Program-made: the position numbers and the translations under genes | Shown: positions 1-14,060 of the stretch, piece after piece | How the letters are laid out: each line of letters begins with the position of its first letter | How positions within the stretch are numbered: position 1 is the stretch's first letter | Origin: Aplidium turbinatum | Lineage: Eukaryota; Chordata; Ascidiacea; Aplousobranchia; Polyclinidae | Length of the DNA stretch: 64,000 nt | Reading direction: 5' to 3' | Assembly: GCA_918807975.1 (NCBI GenBank) | Contig: OU964918.1 | Coordinates: forward strand, 23,978,477-24,042,476 | Notes under the pieces: generated by a model | Databases searched by the model: none | What the model saw: the letters and a program-made list of their open reading frames with translations, nothing else | Told to the model about the DNA's origin: nothing

Positions 1-168
1 AAAGTTTTTTTACGTACTAAAAGTGAAAATTATTGAAAACAAATTGTCTTTTCAAAAAAATTTTTCTAAGACATTTCATACAGTGAAAAATAATTTTTTT
101 TTGCGGATCTGTCTAATTCTTTTTGTTTGAAACTAACGTCATTAAAAAGTGTCTAAGAAAGTTTTTTT

Positions 169-1252
169 ACGTACTAAAAGTGAAAATTATTGAAAACAAA
201 TTGTCTTTTCAAAAAAAACTTTCTAAGACATTCCATACTGTGAAAAATATTTTTTTTTTGCGAAACTATCCACTTCTTTTTGTTTGAAACTAAGGTCATT
301 AAAAATTGTCTAAGAAAGTTTTTTTACGTACTAAAAGTGAAAATTATTGAAAAAAAATTGTCTTTTCAAAAAAATTTTTCTAAGACATTTCATACAGTAA
401 AAAATAATTTTTTTTTGCGAAACTGTCTAATTCTTTTTGTTTAAAACTAACGTCATTAAAAATTGTCTAAGAAAGTTTTTTTACGTACTAAAAGTGAAAA
501 TTATTGAAAAAAAATTGTCTTTTCAAAAAAATTTTTCTAAGACATTTCATACAGTGAAAAATAATTTTTTTTTGCCAAACTATCTAATTCTTTTTGTTTG
601 AAACTAACGTCATTAAAAATTGTCTAAGAAAGTTTTTTTACGTACTAAAAGTAAAAATTATTGAAAAAAAATTGTCTTTTCAAAAAAATTTTTCTAAGAC
701 ATTTCATACAGTGAAAAATAATTTTTTTTTGCGAAACTATCCAATTCTTTTTGTTTGAAACTAACGTCATTAAAAATTGTCTAAGAAAGTTTTTTTACGT
801 ACTAAAAATGAAAATTATTGAAAAAAAATTGTCTTTTCAAAAAAAATTTTTCTAAGACATTTCATACAGTGAAAAATAACTTTTTTTTGCGAAACTGTCT
901 AATTTTTTTTGTTTGAAACTAACGTCATTAAAACTTGTCTAAGAAAGTTTTTTTACGTACTAAAAGTGAAAATTATTGAAAAAAGATTTTTCTAAGACAT
1001 TTCATACAGTGAAAAATAATTTTTTTTTGCGAAACTATCCAATTCCTTTTGTTTGAAACTAACGTCATTAAAACTTGTCTAAGAAAGTTTTTTTACGTAC
1101 TAAAAGTGAAAATTATTGAAAAAAAATTGTCTTTTCAAAAAAAATTTTTCTAAGACATTTCATACAGTGAAAAATAATTTTTTTTTGCGAAACTGCCTAA
1201 TTCTTTTTGTTTGAAACTAAAGTCATTAAAGCTTGTCTAAGAAAGTTTTTTT
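169..1252 (+). repeat. 1,084-bp 7-monomer subunit, first copy
   Basis: Seven monomers (starts 169, 326, 483, 640, 797, 955 and 1095), one of them the 140-bp form. Variant markers such as CTATCCACTTC, CCAAACTATC, AAAAATGAAAATT and GCCTAATTC recur in the same order 1,084 bp downstream (CACTTC at 271 and 1355). The block also reappears in the second 4.5-kb unit. Confidence 0.85.
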
Positions 1253-2336
1253 ACGTACTAAAAGTGAAAATTATTGAAAACAAATTGTCTTTTCAAAAAA
1301 ATTTTTCTAAGACATTCCATACTGTGAAAAATATTTTTTTTTTGCGAAACTATCCACTTCTTTTTGTTTGAAACTAAGGTCATTAAAAATTGTCTAAGAA
1401 AGTTTTTTTACGTACTAAAAGTGAAAATTATTGAAAAAAAATTGTCTTTTCAAAAAAATTTTTCTAAGACATTTCATACAGTAAAAAATAATTTTTTTTT
1501 GCGAAACTGTCTAATTCTTTTTGTTTGAAACTAACGTCATTAAAAATTGTCTAAGAAAGTTTTTTTACGTACTAAAAGTGAAAATTATTGAAAAAAAATT
1601 GTCTTTCCAAAAAAATTTTTCTAAGACATTTCATACAGTGAAAAATAATTTTTTTTTGCCAAACTATCTAATTCTTTTTGTTTGAAACTAACGTCATTAA
1701 AAATTGTCTAAGAAAGTTTTTTTACGTACTAAAAGTAAAAATTATTGAAAAAAAATTGTCTTTTCAAAAAAATTTTTCTAAGACATTTCATACAGTGAAA
1801 AATAATTTTTTTTTGCGAAACTATCCAATTCTTTTTGTTTGAAACTAACGTCATTAAAAATTGTCTAAGAAAGTTTTTTTACGTACTAAAAATGAAAATT
1901 ATTGAAAAAAAATTGTCTTTTCAAAAAAAATTTTTCTAAGACATTTCATACAGTGAAAAATAATTTTTTTTTGCGAAACTGTCTAATTTTTTTTGTTTGA
2001 AACTAACGTCATTAAAACTTGTCTAAGAAAGTTTTTTTACGTACTAAAAGTGAAAATTATTGAAAAAAGATTTTTCTAAGACATTTCATACAGTGAAAAA
2101 TAATTTTTTTTTGCGAAACTATCCAATTCCTTTTGTTTGAAACTAACGTCATTAAAACTTGTCTAAGAAAGTTTTTTTACGTACTAAAAGTGAAAATTAT
2201 TGAAAAAAAATTGTCTTTTCAAAAAAAATTTTTCTAAGACATTTCATACAGTGAAAAATAATTTTTTTTTGCGAAACTGCCTAATTCTTTTTGTTTGAAA
2301 CTAAAGTCATTAAAGCTTGTCTAAGAAAGTTTTTTT
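1253..2336 (+). repeat. 1,084-bp 7-monomer subunit, second copy
   Basis: Direct tandem copy of 169-1252. Its first monomer is a hybrid. It starts with GAAAACAAATTG, as in the monomer at 12, then switches to CATTCCATACTG, as in the monomer at 169. This is the chimera expected from unequal crossing-over between neighbours one monomer apart. After 2336 the order jumps back to the GCGGATCTG monomer type. Confidence 0.85.
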
Positions 2337-4526
2337 ACGTACTAAAAGTGAAAATTATTGAAAAAAAATTGTCTTTTCAAAAAAATTTTTCTAAGACATT
2401 TCATACAGTGAAAAATAATTTTTTTTTGCGGATCTGTCTAATTCTTTTTGTTTGAAACTAACGTCATTAAAAAGTGTCTAAGAAAGTTTTTTTACGTACT
2501 AAAAGTGAAAATTATTGAAAAAAATTGTCTTTTCAAAAAAAACTTTCTAAGACATTCCATACTGTGAAAAATATTTTTTTTTTGCGAAACTATCCAATTT
2601 TTTCTGTTTGAAACTAAGGTCATTAAAAATTGTCTAAGAAAGTTTTTTTACGTACTAAAAGTGAAAATTATTGAAAAAAAATTGTCTTTTCAAAAAAATT
2701 TTTCCAAGACATTTCATACAGTAAAAAATAATTTTTTTTTTGCGAAACTGTCTAATTCTTTTTGTTTAAAACTAACGTCATTAAAAATTGTCTAAGAAAG
2801 TTTTTTTACGTACTAAAAGTGAAAATTATTGAAAAAAAATTGTCTTTTCAAAAAGAGTTTTCAAAAACTTTTCTAAGGCACTTCATACAGTGAAAAATAA
2901 TTTTTTTTTGCCAAACTGTCTAATTCTTTTTGTTTGAAACTAACGTCATTAAAAATTGTCTAAGAAAGTTTTTTTACGTACTAAAAGTAAAAATTATTGA
3001 AAAAAAATTGTCTTTTCAAAAAAATTTTTCTAAGACATTTCATACAGTGAAAAATAATTTTTTTTTGCGAAACTATCCAATTCTTTTTGTTTGAAACTAA
3101 CGTCATTAAAAATTGTCTAAGAAAGTTTTTTTACGTACTAAAAATGAAAATTATTGAAAAAAAATTGTCTTTTCAAAAAAAATTTTTCTAAGACATTTCA
3201 TACAGTCAAAAATAATTTTTTTTGGCGAAACTGTCTAATTCTTTTTGTTTGAAACTAACGTCATTAAAAAGTGTCTAAGAAAGTTTTTTTACGTACTAAA
3301 AGTAAAAATTATTGAAAAAAAATTGTCTTTTCAAAAAAATTGTTCTAAGACATTTCATACAGTGAAAAATAATTTTTTTTGCGAAACTGTCTAATTCTTT
3401 TTGTTTGAAACTAACGTCATTAAAAGTTGTCTAAGAAAGTTTTTTTACGTACTAAAAGTGAAAATTATTGAAAAAAAATTGTCTTTTCAAAAATTTTTCT
3501 AAGACATTTCATACAGTGAAAAATGATTTTTTTTTGCGAAACTGTCTAATTCTTTTTGTTTGAAACTAACGTCATTAAAAATTGTCTAAGAAAGTTTTTT
3601 TACGTACTAAAAGTGAAAATTATTGAAAAAAAATTGTCTTTTCAAAAAATTTTTCTAAGACATTTCATAGAGTGAAAAATAATTTTTTTTTTGCGAAACT
3701 ATCCAATTTTTTTTGATTGAAACTTACGTCATTAAAAATTGTCTAAGAAAGTTTTTTTACGTACTAAAAGTGAAAATTATTGAAAAAAATTTTCTTTTTA
3801 AAACAAATTTTCAAAATATTTTCTAAGACATTTCATACAGTGAAAAATATTTTTTTTTTGCGAAACTATCCAATTCTTTTTGTTTGAAACAAACGTCATT
3901 AAAAATTGTCTAAGAAAGTTTTTTTACGTACTAAAAGTGAAAATTATTGAAAAAAAATTGTCTTTTCAAAAAAATTTTTCTAAGACATTTCATACAGTGA
4001 AAAATAATTTTTTTTTGCGAAACTATCCAATTCTTTTTGTTTGAAACTAACGTCATTAAAAATTGTCTAAGAAAGTTTTTTTACGTACTAAAAATGAAAA
4101 TTATTGAAAAAAAATTGTCTTTTCAAAAAAAATTTTTCTAAGACATTTCATACAGTGAAAAATAATTTTTTTTTGCGAAACTGTCTAATTTTTTTTGTTT
4201 GAAACTAACGTCATTAAAACTTGTCTAAGAAAGTTTTTTTACGTACTAAAAGTGAAAATTATTGAAAAAAGATTTTTCTAAGACATTTCATACAGTGAAA
4301 AATAATTTTTTTTTGCGAAACTATCCAATTCCTTTTGTTTGAAACTAACGTCATTAAAACTTGTCTAAGAAAGTTTTTTTACGTACTAAAAGTGAAAATT
4401 ATTGAAAAAAAATTGTCTTTTCAAAAAAAATTTTCTAAGACATTTCATACAGTGAAAAATAATTTTTTTTTGCGAAACTGCCTAATTCTTTTTGTTTGAA
4501 ACTAAAGTCATTAAAGCTTGTCTAAG

Positions 4527-7500
4527 AAAGTTTTTTTACGTACTAAAAGTAAAAATTATTGAAAACAAATTGTCTTTTCAAAAAAATTTTTCTAAGACAT
4601 TTCATACAGTGAAAAATAATTTTTTTTTGCGGATCTGTCTAATTCTTTTTGTTTGAAACTAACGTCATTAAAAAGTGTCTAAGAAAGTTTTTTTACGTAC
4701 TAAAAGTGAAAATTATTGAAAACAAATTGTCTTTTCAAAAAAAACTTTCTAAGACATTCCATACTGTGAAAAATATTTTTTTTTTGCGAAACTATCCACT
4801 TCTTTTTGTTTGAAACTAAGGTCATTAAAAATTGTCTAAGAAAGTTTTTTTACGTACTAAAAGTGAAAATTATTGAAAAAAAATTGTCTTTTCAAAAAAA
4901 TTTTTCTAAGACATTTCATACAGTAAAAAATAATTTTTTTTTGCGAAACTGTCTAATTCTTTTTGTTTAAAACTAACGTCATTAAAAATTGTCTAAGAAA
5001 GTTTTTTTACGTACTAAAAGTGAAAATTATTGAAAAAAAATTGTCTTTTCAAAAAAATTTTTCTAAGACATTTCATACAGTGAAAAATAATTTTTTTTTG
5101 CCAAACTATCTAATTCTTTTTGTTTGAAACTAACGTCATTAAAAATTGTCTAAGAAAGTTTTTTTACGTACTAAAAGTAAAAATTATTGAAAAAAAATTG
5201 TCTTTTCAAAAAAATTTTTCTAAGACATTTCATACAGTGAAAAATAATTTTTTTTTGCGAAACTATCCAATTCTTTTTGTTTGAAACTAACGTCATTAAA
5301 AATTGTCTAAGAAAGTTTTTTTACGTACTAAAAATGAAAATTATTGAAAAAAAATTGTCTTTTCAAAAAAAATTTTTCTAAGACATTTCATACAGTGAAA
5401 AATAATTTTTTTTTGCGAAACTGTCTAATTTTTTTTGTTTGAAACTAACGTCATTAAAACTTGTCTAAGAAAGTTTTTTTACGTACTAAAAGTGAAAATT
5501 ATTGAAAAAAGATTTTTCTAAGACATTTCATACAGTGAAAAATAATTTTTTTTTGCGAAACTATCCAATTCCTTTTGTTTGAAACTAACGTCATTAAAAC
5601 TTGTCTAAGAAAGTTTTTTTACGTACTAAAAGTGAAAATTATTGAAAAAAAATTGTCTTTTCAAAAAAAATTTTTCTAAGACATTTCATACAGTGAAAAA
5701 TAATTTTTTTTTGCGAAACTGCCTAATTCTTTTTGTTTGAAACTAAAGTCATTAAAGCTTGTCTAAGAAAGTTTTTTTACGTACTAAAAGTGAAAATTAT
5801 TGAAAACAAATTGTCTTTTCAAAAAAATTTTTCTAAGACATTCCATACTGTGAAAAATATTTTTTTTTTGCGAAACTATCCACTTCTTTTTGTTTGAAAC
5901 TAAGGTCATTAAAAATTGTCTAAGAAAGTTTTTTTACGTACTAAAAGTGAAAATTATTGAAAAAAAATTGTCTTTTCAAAAAAATTTTTCTAAGACATTT
6001 CATACAGTAAAAAATAATTTTTTTTTGCGAAACTGTCTAATTCTTTTTGTTTGAAACTAACGTCATTAAAAATTGTCTAAGAAAGTTTTTTTATGTACTA
6101 AAAGTGAAAATTATTGAAAAAAAATTGTCTTTTCAAAAAAATTTTTCTAAGACATTTCATACAGTGAAAAATAATTTTTTTTTGCCAAACTATCTAATTC
6201 TTTTTGTTTGAAACTAACGTCATTAAAAATTGTCTAAGAAAGTTTTTTTACGTACTAAAAGTAAAAATTATTGAAAAAAAATTGTCTTTTCAAAAAAATT
6301 TTTCTAAGACATTTCATACAGTGAAAAATAATTTTTTTTTGCGAAACTATCCAATTCTTTTTGTTTGAAACTAACGTCATTAAAAATTGTCTAAGAAAGT
6401 TTTTTTACGTACTAAAAATGAAAATTATTGAAAAAAAATTGTCTTTTCAAAAAAAATTTTTCTAAGACATTTCATACAGTGAAAAATAATTTTTTTTTGC
6501 GAAACTGTCTAATTTTTTTTGTTTGAAACTAACGTCATTAAAACTTGTCTAAGAAAGTTTTTTTACGTACTAAAAGTGAAAATTATTGAAAAAAGATTTT
6601 TCTAAGACATTTCATACAGTGAAAAATAATTTTTTTTTGCGAAACTATCCAATTCCTTTTGTTTGAAACTAACGTCATTAAAACTTGTCTAAGAAAGTTT
6701 TTTTACGTACTAAAAGTGAAAATTATTGAAAAAAAATTGTCTTTTCAAAAAAAATTTTTCTAAGACATTTCATACAGTGAAAAATAATTTTTTTTTGCGA
6801 AACTGCCTAATTCTTTTTGTTTGAAACTAAAGTCATTAAAGCTTGTCTAAGAAAGTTTTTTTACGTACTAAAAGTGAAAATTATTGAAAAAAAATTGTCT
6901 TTTCAAAAAAATTTTTCTAAGACATTTCATACAGTGAAAAATAATTTTTTTTTGCGGATCTGTCTAATTCTTTTTGTTTGAAACTAACGTCATTAAAAAG
7001 TGTCTAAGAAAGTTTTTTTACGTACTAAAAGTGAAAATTATTGAAAAAAATTGTCTTTTCAAAAAAAACTTTCTAAGACATTCCATACTGTGAAAAATAT
7101 TTTTTTTTTGCGAAACTATCCAATTTTTTCTGTTTGAAACTAAGGTCATTAAAAATTGTCTAAGAAAGTTTTTTTACGTACTAAAAGTGAAAATTATTGA
7201 AAAAAAATTGTCTTTTCAAAAAAATTTTTCCAAGACATTTCATACAGTAAAAAATAATTTTTTTTTTGCGAAACTGTCTAATTCTTTTTGTTTAAAACTA
7301 ACGTCATTAAAAATTGTCTAAGAAAGTTTTTTTACGTACTAAAAGTGAAAATTATTGAAAAAAAATTGTCTTTTCAAAAAGAGTTTTCAAAAACTTTTCT
7401 AAGGCATTTCATACAGTGAAAAATAATTTTTTTTTGCCAAACTGTCTAATTCTTTTTGTTTGAAACTAACGTCATTAAAAAGTGTCTAAGAAAGTTTTTT

Positions 7501-8160
7501 TACGTACTAAAAGTAAAAATTATTGAAAAAAAATTGTCTTTTCAAAAAAATTGTTCTAAGACATTTCATACAGTGAAAAATAATTTTTTTTGCGAAACTG
7601 TCTAATTCTTTTTGTTTGAAACTAACGTCATTAAAAGTTGTCTAAGAAAGTTTTTTTACGTACTAAAAGTGAAAATTATTGAAAAAAAATTGTCTTTTCA
7701 AAAATTTTTCTAAGACATTTCATACAGTGAAAAATGATTTTTTTTTGCGAAACTGTCTAATTCTTTTTGTTTGAAACTAACGTCATTAAAAATTGTCTAA
7801 GAAAGTTTTTTTACGTACTAAAAGTGAAAATTATTGAAAAAAAATTGTCTTTTCAAAAAATTTTTCTAAGACATTTCATAGAGTGAAAAATAATTTTTTT
7901 TTTGCGAAACTATCCAATTTTTTTTGATTGAAACTTACGTCATTAAAAATTGTCTAAGAAAGTTTTTTTACGTACTAAAAGTGAAAATTATTGAAAAAAA
8001 TTTTCTTTTTAAAACAAATTTTCAAAATATTTTCTAAGACATTTCATACAGTGAAAAATATTTTTTTTTTGCGAAACTATCCAATTCTTTTTGTTTGAAA
8101 CTAACGTCATTAAAAATTGTCTAAGAAAGTTTTTTTACGTACTAAAAGTGAAAATTATTG
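4527..8160 (+). repeat. 4.5-kb higher-order repeat, copy 2 (shortened)
   Basis: Follows copy 1 variant for variant until about 7480. There the offset falls from 4,526 to 4,211 bp, so two monomers (315 bp) are missing relative to copy 1 (marker TGTTCTAAG at 3341 and 7552). Correspondence then continues to about 8.1 kb and stops where the variant CTATGCAATTCC appears at about 8227. A clean loss of whole monomers is the usual product of unequal exchange in satellites. Confidence 0.8.
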
Positions 8161-10390
8161 AAAAAAAATTGTCTTTTCAAAAAAATTTCTCTAAGACATT
8201 TCATACAGTGAAAAATAATTTTTTTTTGCGAAACTATGCAATTCCTTTTGTTTGAAATTAACGTCATTAAAAATTGTCTAAGAAAGTTTTTTTACGAACT
8301 GAAAGTGAAAATTATTGAAAAAAAATTGTCTTTTCAAAAAAATTTTTCTAAGACATTTCATACAGTGAAAAATAATTTTTTTTTGCGAAACTGTCTAATT
8401 CTTTTTGTTTGAAACTAACGTCATTAAAAAGTGTCTAAGAAAGTTATTTTACGTACTAAAAGTGAAAATTATTGAAAAAAAATTGTCTTTTCAAAAAAAA
8501 CTTTCTAAGACATTTCATACAGTGAAAAATAATTTTTTTTTGCGAAACTGTCTAATTCTTTTTGTTTGAAACTAACGTCATTAAAAATTGTCTATGAAAG
8601 TTTTTTTACGTACTAAAAGTGAAAATTATTGAAAAAAAATTGTCTTTTCAAAAAAATTTTTCTAAGACATTTCATACAGTGAAAAATAATTTTTTTTTGC
8701 GAAACTGTCTAATTTCTTTTGTTTGAAACTAACGTCATTTAAACTTGTCTAAGAAAGTTTTTTTTCGTACTAAAAGTGAAAATTATTGAAAAAAAAATTT
8801 TCTAAGACATCTCATACAGTGAAAAATAATTTTTTTTTGCGAAACTGTCTAATTCTTTTTGTTTGAAACTAACGTCATTAAAAATTGTCTAAGAAAGTTT
8901 TTTTACGTACTAAAAGTGAAAATTATTGAAAAAAAATTGTCTTTTCAAAAAATTTTTCTAAGACATTTCATACAGTGAAAAATAATTTTTTTTTTGCAAA
9001 ACTATCCAATTCTTTTTGTTTGAAACTAACGTCATTAAAAATTGTCTAAGAAAGTTTTTTTACGTACTAAAAGTGAAAATTATTGAAAAAAATTTTCTTT
9101 TTAAAACAAATTTTCAAAATATTTTCTAAGACATTTCATACAGTGAAAAATATTTTTTTTTTGCGAAACTATCCAATTCTTTTGTTTGAAAGTAACGTCA
9201 TTAAAAATTGTCTAAGAAAGTTTTTTTACGTACTAAAAGTGAAAATTATTGAAAAAAAATTGTCTTTTTAAAAAAATTTTTCTAAGACATTTCATACAGT
9301 GAAAAATAATTTTTTTTTGCGAAACTATCCAATTCCTTTTGTTTGAAACTAACGTCATTAAAAATTGTCTAAGAAAGTTTTTTTACGAACTGAAAGTGAA
9401 AATTATTGAAAAAAATTGTCTTTTCAAAAAAAATTTTCAAAAATTTTTCTAAGACATTTCATACAGTGAAAGATAATTTTTTTTTGCGAAACTGTCTAAT
9501 TCTTTTTGTTTGAAACTAACGTCATTAAAAATTGTCTAAGAAAGTTTTTTTACGTACTAAAAGTAAAAATTATTGAAAAAAAATTGTCTTTTCAAAAAAA
9601 TTGTTCTAAGACATTTCATACAGTGAAAAATAATTTTTTTTTGCGAAACTGTCTAATTCTTTTTGTTTGAAACTAACGTCATTAAAAATTGTCTAAGAAA
9701 GTTTTTTTACGTACTAAAAGTGAAAATTATTGAAAAAAAATTGTCTTTTCAAAAAATTTTTCTAAGACATTTCATACAGTGAAAAATAATTTTTTTTTTG
9801 CAAAACTATCCAATTCTATTTGTTTGAAACTTACGTCATTAAAAATTGTCTAAGAAAGTTTTTTGACGTACTAAAAGTGAAAATTATTGAAAAAAATTTT
9901 CTTTTTAAAACAAATTTTCAAAATATTTTCTAAGACATTTCATACAGTGAAAAATATTTTTTTTTTGCGAAACTATCCAATTCTTTTTGTTTGAAACTAA
10001 CGTCATTAAAAATTGTCTAAGAAAGTTTTTTTACGTACTAAAAGTGAAAATTATTGAAAAAAAATTGTCTTTTCAAAAAAATTTTTCTAAGACATTTCAT
10101 ACAGTGAAAAATAATTTTTTTTTGCGAAACTATCCAATTCCTTTTGTTTGAAACTAACGTCATTAAAAATTGTCTAGAAAAGTTTTTTTACGAACTGAAA
10201 GTGAAAATTATTGAAAAAAAATTGTCTTTTCAAAAAAATTTTTCTAAGACATTTCATACAGTGAAAAATAATTTTTTTTTGCGAAACTGTCTAATTCTTT
10301 TTGTTTGAAACTAACGTCATTAAAAAGTGTCTAAGAAAGTTTTTTTACGTACTAAAAGTGAAAATTATTGAAAAAAAATTGTCTTTTCAA
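7700..10390 (+). repeat. 2.7-kb higher-order repeat, copy 1
   Basis: Corresponds to the next unit at an offset of 2,691 bp. CATAGAGTG occurs in both, AAGTTATTTT is at 8441 and 11132, and CTATGCAATTCC occurs near 8227 and 10918. From about 9.7 kb the offset becomes 2,847 bp because copy 2 has one extra monomer. Contains the long-form monomer with TTTTCTTTTTAAAACAAAT. Boundaries are approximate and overlap the tail of the preceding unit. Confidence 0.75.
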
Positions 10391-13300
10391 AAAAAACTTT
10401 CTAAGACATTTCATACAGTGAAAAATAATTTTTTTTTGCGAAACTGTCTAATTCTTTTTGTTTGAAACTAACGTCATTAAAAATTGTCTAAGAAAGTTTT
10501 TTTACGTACTAAAAGTGAAAATTATTGAAAAAAAATTGTCTTTTCAAAAAATTTTTCTAAGACATTTCATAGAGTGAAAAATAATTTTTTTTTTGCGAAA
10601 CTATCCAATTCTTTTTGTTTGAAACTTACGTCATTAAAAATTGTCTAAGAAAGTTTTTTTACGTACTAAAAGTGAAAATTATTGAAAAAAATTTTCTTTT
10701 TAAAACAAATTTTCAAAATATTTTCTAAGACATTTCATACAGTGAAAAATATTTTTTTTTTGCGAAACTATCCAATTCTTTTTGTTTGAAACTAACGTCA
10801 TTAAAAATTGTCTAAGAAAGTTTTTTTACGTACTAAAAGTGAAAATTATTGAAAAAAAATTGTCTTTTCAAAAAAATTGTTCTAAGACATTTCATACAGT
10901 GAAAAATAATTTTTTTTTGCGAAACTATGCAATTCCTTTTGTTTGAAACTAACGTCATTAAAAATTGTCTAAGAAAGTTTTTTTACGAACTGAAAGTGAA
11001 AATTATTGAAAAAAAATTGTCTTTTCAAAAAAATTTTTCTAAGACATTTCATACAGTGAAAAATAATTTTTTTTTGCGAAACTGTCTAATTCTTTTTGTT
11101 TGAAACTAACGTCATTAAAAAGTGTCCAAGAAAGTTATTTTACGTACTAAAAGTGAAAATTATTGAAAAAAAATTGTCTTTTCAAAAAAAACTTTCTAAG
11201 ACATTTCATACAGTGAAAAATAATTTTTTTTTGCGAAACTGTCAAATTCTTTTTGTTTGAAACTAACGTCATTAAAAATTGTCTATGAAAGTTTTTTTAC
11301 GTACTAAAAGTGAAAATTATTGAAAAAAAATTGTCTTTTCAAAAAAATTTTTCTAAGACATTTCATACAGTGAAAAATAATTTTTTTTTGCGAAACTGTC
11401 TAATTTCTTTTGTTTGAAACTAACGTCATTTAAACTTGTCTAAGAAAGTTTTTTTACGTACTAAAAGTGAAAATTATTGAAAAAAAATTTTTCTAAGACA
11501 TCTCATACAGTGAAAAATAATTTTTTTTTGCGAAACTGTCTAATTCTTTTTGTTTGAAACTAACGTCATTAAAAATTGTCTAAGAAAGTTTTTTTACGTA
11601 CTAAAAGTGAAAATTATTGAAAAAAAATTGTCTTTTCAAAAAATTTTTCTAAGACATTTCATACAGTGAAAAATAATTTTTTTTTTGCAAAACTATCCAA
11701 TTCTTTTTGTTTGAAACTTACGTCATTAAAAATTGTCTAAGAAAGTTTTTTTACGTACTAAAAGTGAAAATTATTGAAAAAAATTTTCTTTTTAAAACAA
11801 ATTTTCAAAATATTTTCTAAGACATTTCATACAGTGAAAAATATTTTTTTTTTGCGAAACTATCCAATTCTTTTGTTTGAAACTAACGTCATTAAAAATT
11901 GTCTAAGAAAGTTTTTTTACGTACTAAAAGTGAAAATTATTGAAAAAAAATTGTCTTTTCAAAAAAATTTTTCTAAGACATTTCATACAGTGAAAAATAA
12001 TTTTTTTTTGCGAAACTATCCAATTCCTTTTGTTTGAAACTAACGTCATTAAAAATTGTCTAAGAAAGTTTTTTTACGAACTGAAAGTGAAAATTATTGA
12101 AAAAAATTGTCTTTTCAAAAAAAATTTTCAAAAATTTTTCTAAGACATTTCATACAGTGAAAAATAATTTTTTTTGCGAAACTGTCTAATTCTTTTTGTT
12201 TGAAACTAACGTCATTAAAAATTGTGTAAGAAAGTTTTTTTACGTACTAAAAGTAAAAATTATTGAAAAAAAATTGTCTTTTCAAAAAAATTTTTCCAAG
12301 ACATTTCATACAGTGAAAAATAATTTTTTTTTTCGAAACTGTCTAATTCTTTTTGTTTGAAACTAACGTCATTAAAAATTGTCTAAGAAAGTTTTTTTAC
12401 GTACTAAAAGTAAAAATTATTGAAAAAAAATTGTCTTTTCAAAAAAATTGTTCTAAGACATTTCATACAGTGAAAAATAATTTTTTTTTGCGAAACTGTC
12501 TAATTCTTTTTGTTTGAAACTAACGTCATTAAAAATTGTCTAAGAAAGTTTTTTTACGTACTAAAAGTGAAAATTATTGAAAAAAAATTGTCTTTTCAAA
12601 AAATTTTTCTAAGACATTTCATACAGTGAAAAATAATTTTTTTTTTGCAAAACTATCCAATTCTTTTTGTTTGAAACTTACGTCATTAAAAATTGTCTAA
12701 GAAAGTTTTTTGACGTACTAAAAGTGAAAATTATTGAAAAAAATTTTCTTTTTAAAACAAATTTTCAAAATATTTTCTAAGACATTTCATACAGTGAAAA
12801 ATATTTTTTTTTTGCGAAACTATCCAATTCTTTTTGTTTAAAACTAACGTCATTAAAAATTGTCTAAGAAAGTTTTTTTACGTACTAAAAGTGAAAATTA
12901 TTGAAAAAAAATTGTCTTTTCAAAAAAATTTTTCTAAGACATTTCATACAGTGAAAAATAATTTTTTTTTGCGAAACTATCCAATTCCTTTTGTTTGAAA
13001 CTAACGTCATTAAAAATTGTCTAGAAAAGTTTTTTTACGAACTGAAAGTGAAAATTATTGAAAAAAAATTGTCTTTTCAAAAAACTTTTTCTAAGACATT
13101 TCATACAGTGAAAAATATTTTTTTTTTGCGAAACTGTCTAATTCTTTTTGTTTGAAACTAACGTCATTAAAAAGTGTCTAAGAAAGTTTTTTTACGTACT
13201 AAAAGTGAAAATTATTGAAAAAAAATTGTCTTTTCAAAAAAAACTTTCTAAGACATTTCATACAGTGAAAAATAATTTTTTTTTGCGAAACTGTCTAATT

Positions 13301-14060
13301 CTTTTTGTTTGAAACTAACGTCATTAAAAATTGTCTAAGAAAGTTTTTTTACGTACTAAAAGTAAAAATTATTGAAAAAAAATTGTCTTTTCAAAAAAAT
13401 TGTTCTAAGACATTTCATACAGTGAAAAATAATTTTTTTTTGCGAAACTGTCTAATTCTTTTTGTTTGAAACTAACGTCATTAAAAATTGTCTAAGAAAG
13501 TTTTTTTACGTACTAAAAGTGAAAATTATTGAAAAAAAATTGTCTTTTCAAAAAATTTTTCTAAGACATTTCATACAGTGAAAAATAATTTTTTTTTTGC
13601 AAAACTATCCAATTCTATTTGTTTGAAACTTACGTCATTAAAAATTGTCTAAGAAAGTTTTTTGACGTACTAAAAGTGAAAATTATTGAAAAAAATTTTC
13701 TTTTTAAAACAAATTTTCAAAATATTTTCTAAGACATTTCATACAGTGAAAAATATTTTTTTTTTGCGAAACTATCCAATTCTTTTTGTTTGAAACTAAC
13801 GTCATTAAAAATTGTCTAAGAAAGTTTTTTTACGTACTAAAAGTGAAAATTATTGAAAAAAAATTGTCTTTTCAAAAAAATTTTTCTAAGACATTTCATA
13901 CAGTGAAAAATAATTTTTTTTTGCGAAACTATCCAATTCCTTTTGTTTGAAACTAACGTCATTAAAAATTGTCTAGAAAAGTTTTTTTACGAACTGAAAG
14001 TGAAAATTATTGAAAAAAAATTGTCTTTTCAAAAAAATTTTTCTAAGACATTTCATACAG
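10391..14060 (+). repeat. 2.7-3.6-kb higher-order repeat, copy 2
   Basis: Matches copy 1 at 2,691 to 2,847 bp offset, then continues into a second pass over part of the same variants (13.3-14.05 kb resembles 9.5-10.3 kb at 3,799 bp). The whole unit matches the next one at 3,642 bp. Markers are CAATTCTATTTG, GTTTTTTGACG and GTCTAGAAAAG. Confidence 0.7.

Larger units (their letters stand above)
1..4526 (+). repeat. 4.5-kb higher-order repeat, copy 1
   Basis: Diagnostic variants recur at a 4,526-bp offset. GCGGATCTG is at 105 and 2430 and again at 4631 and 6956. An AAAGAG variant has its GAG at 2855 and 7381. Base 1 corresponds to base 4527. The unit contains the 1,084-bp pair below, then variants marked by TTCCAAGAC, AAGGCA, and TTTTGATTGAAACTTACG near 3715. 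Its last ~0.5 kb (about 4083-4526) repeats the variants of 797-1240. Confidence 0.85.
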
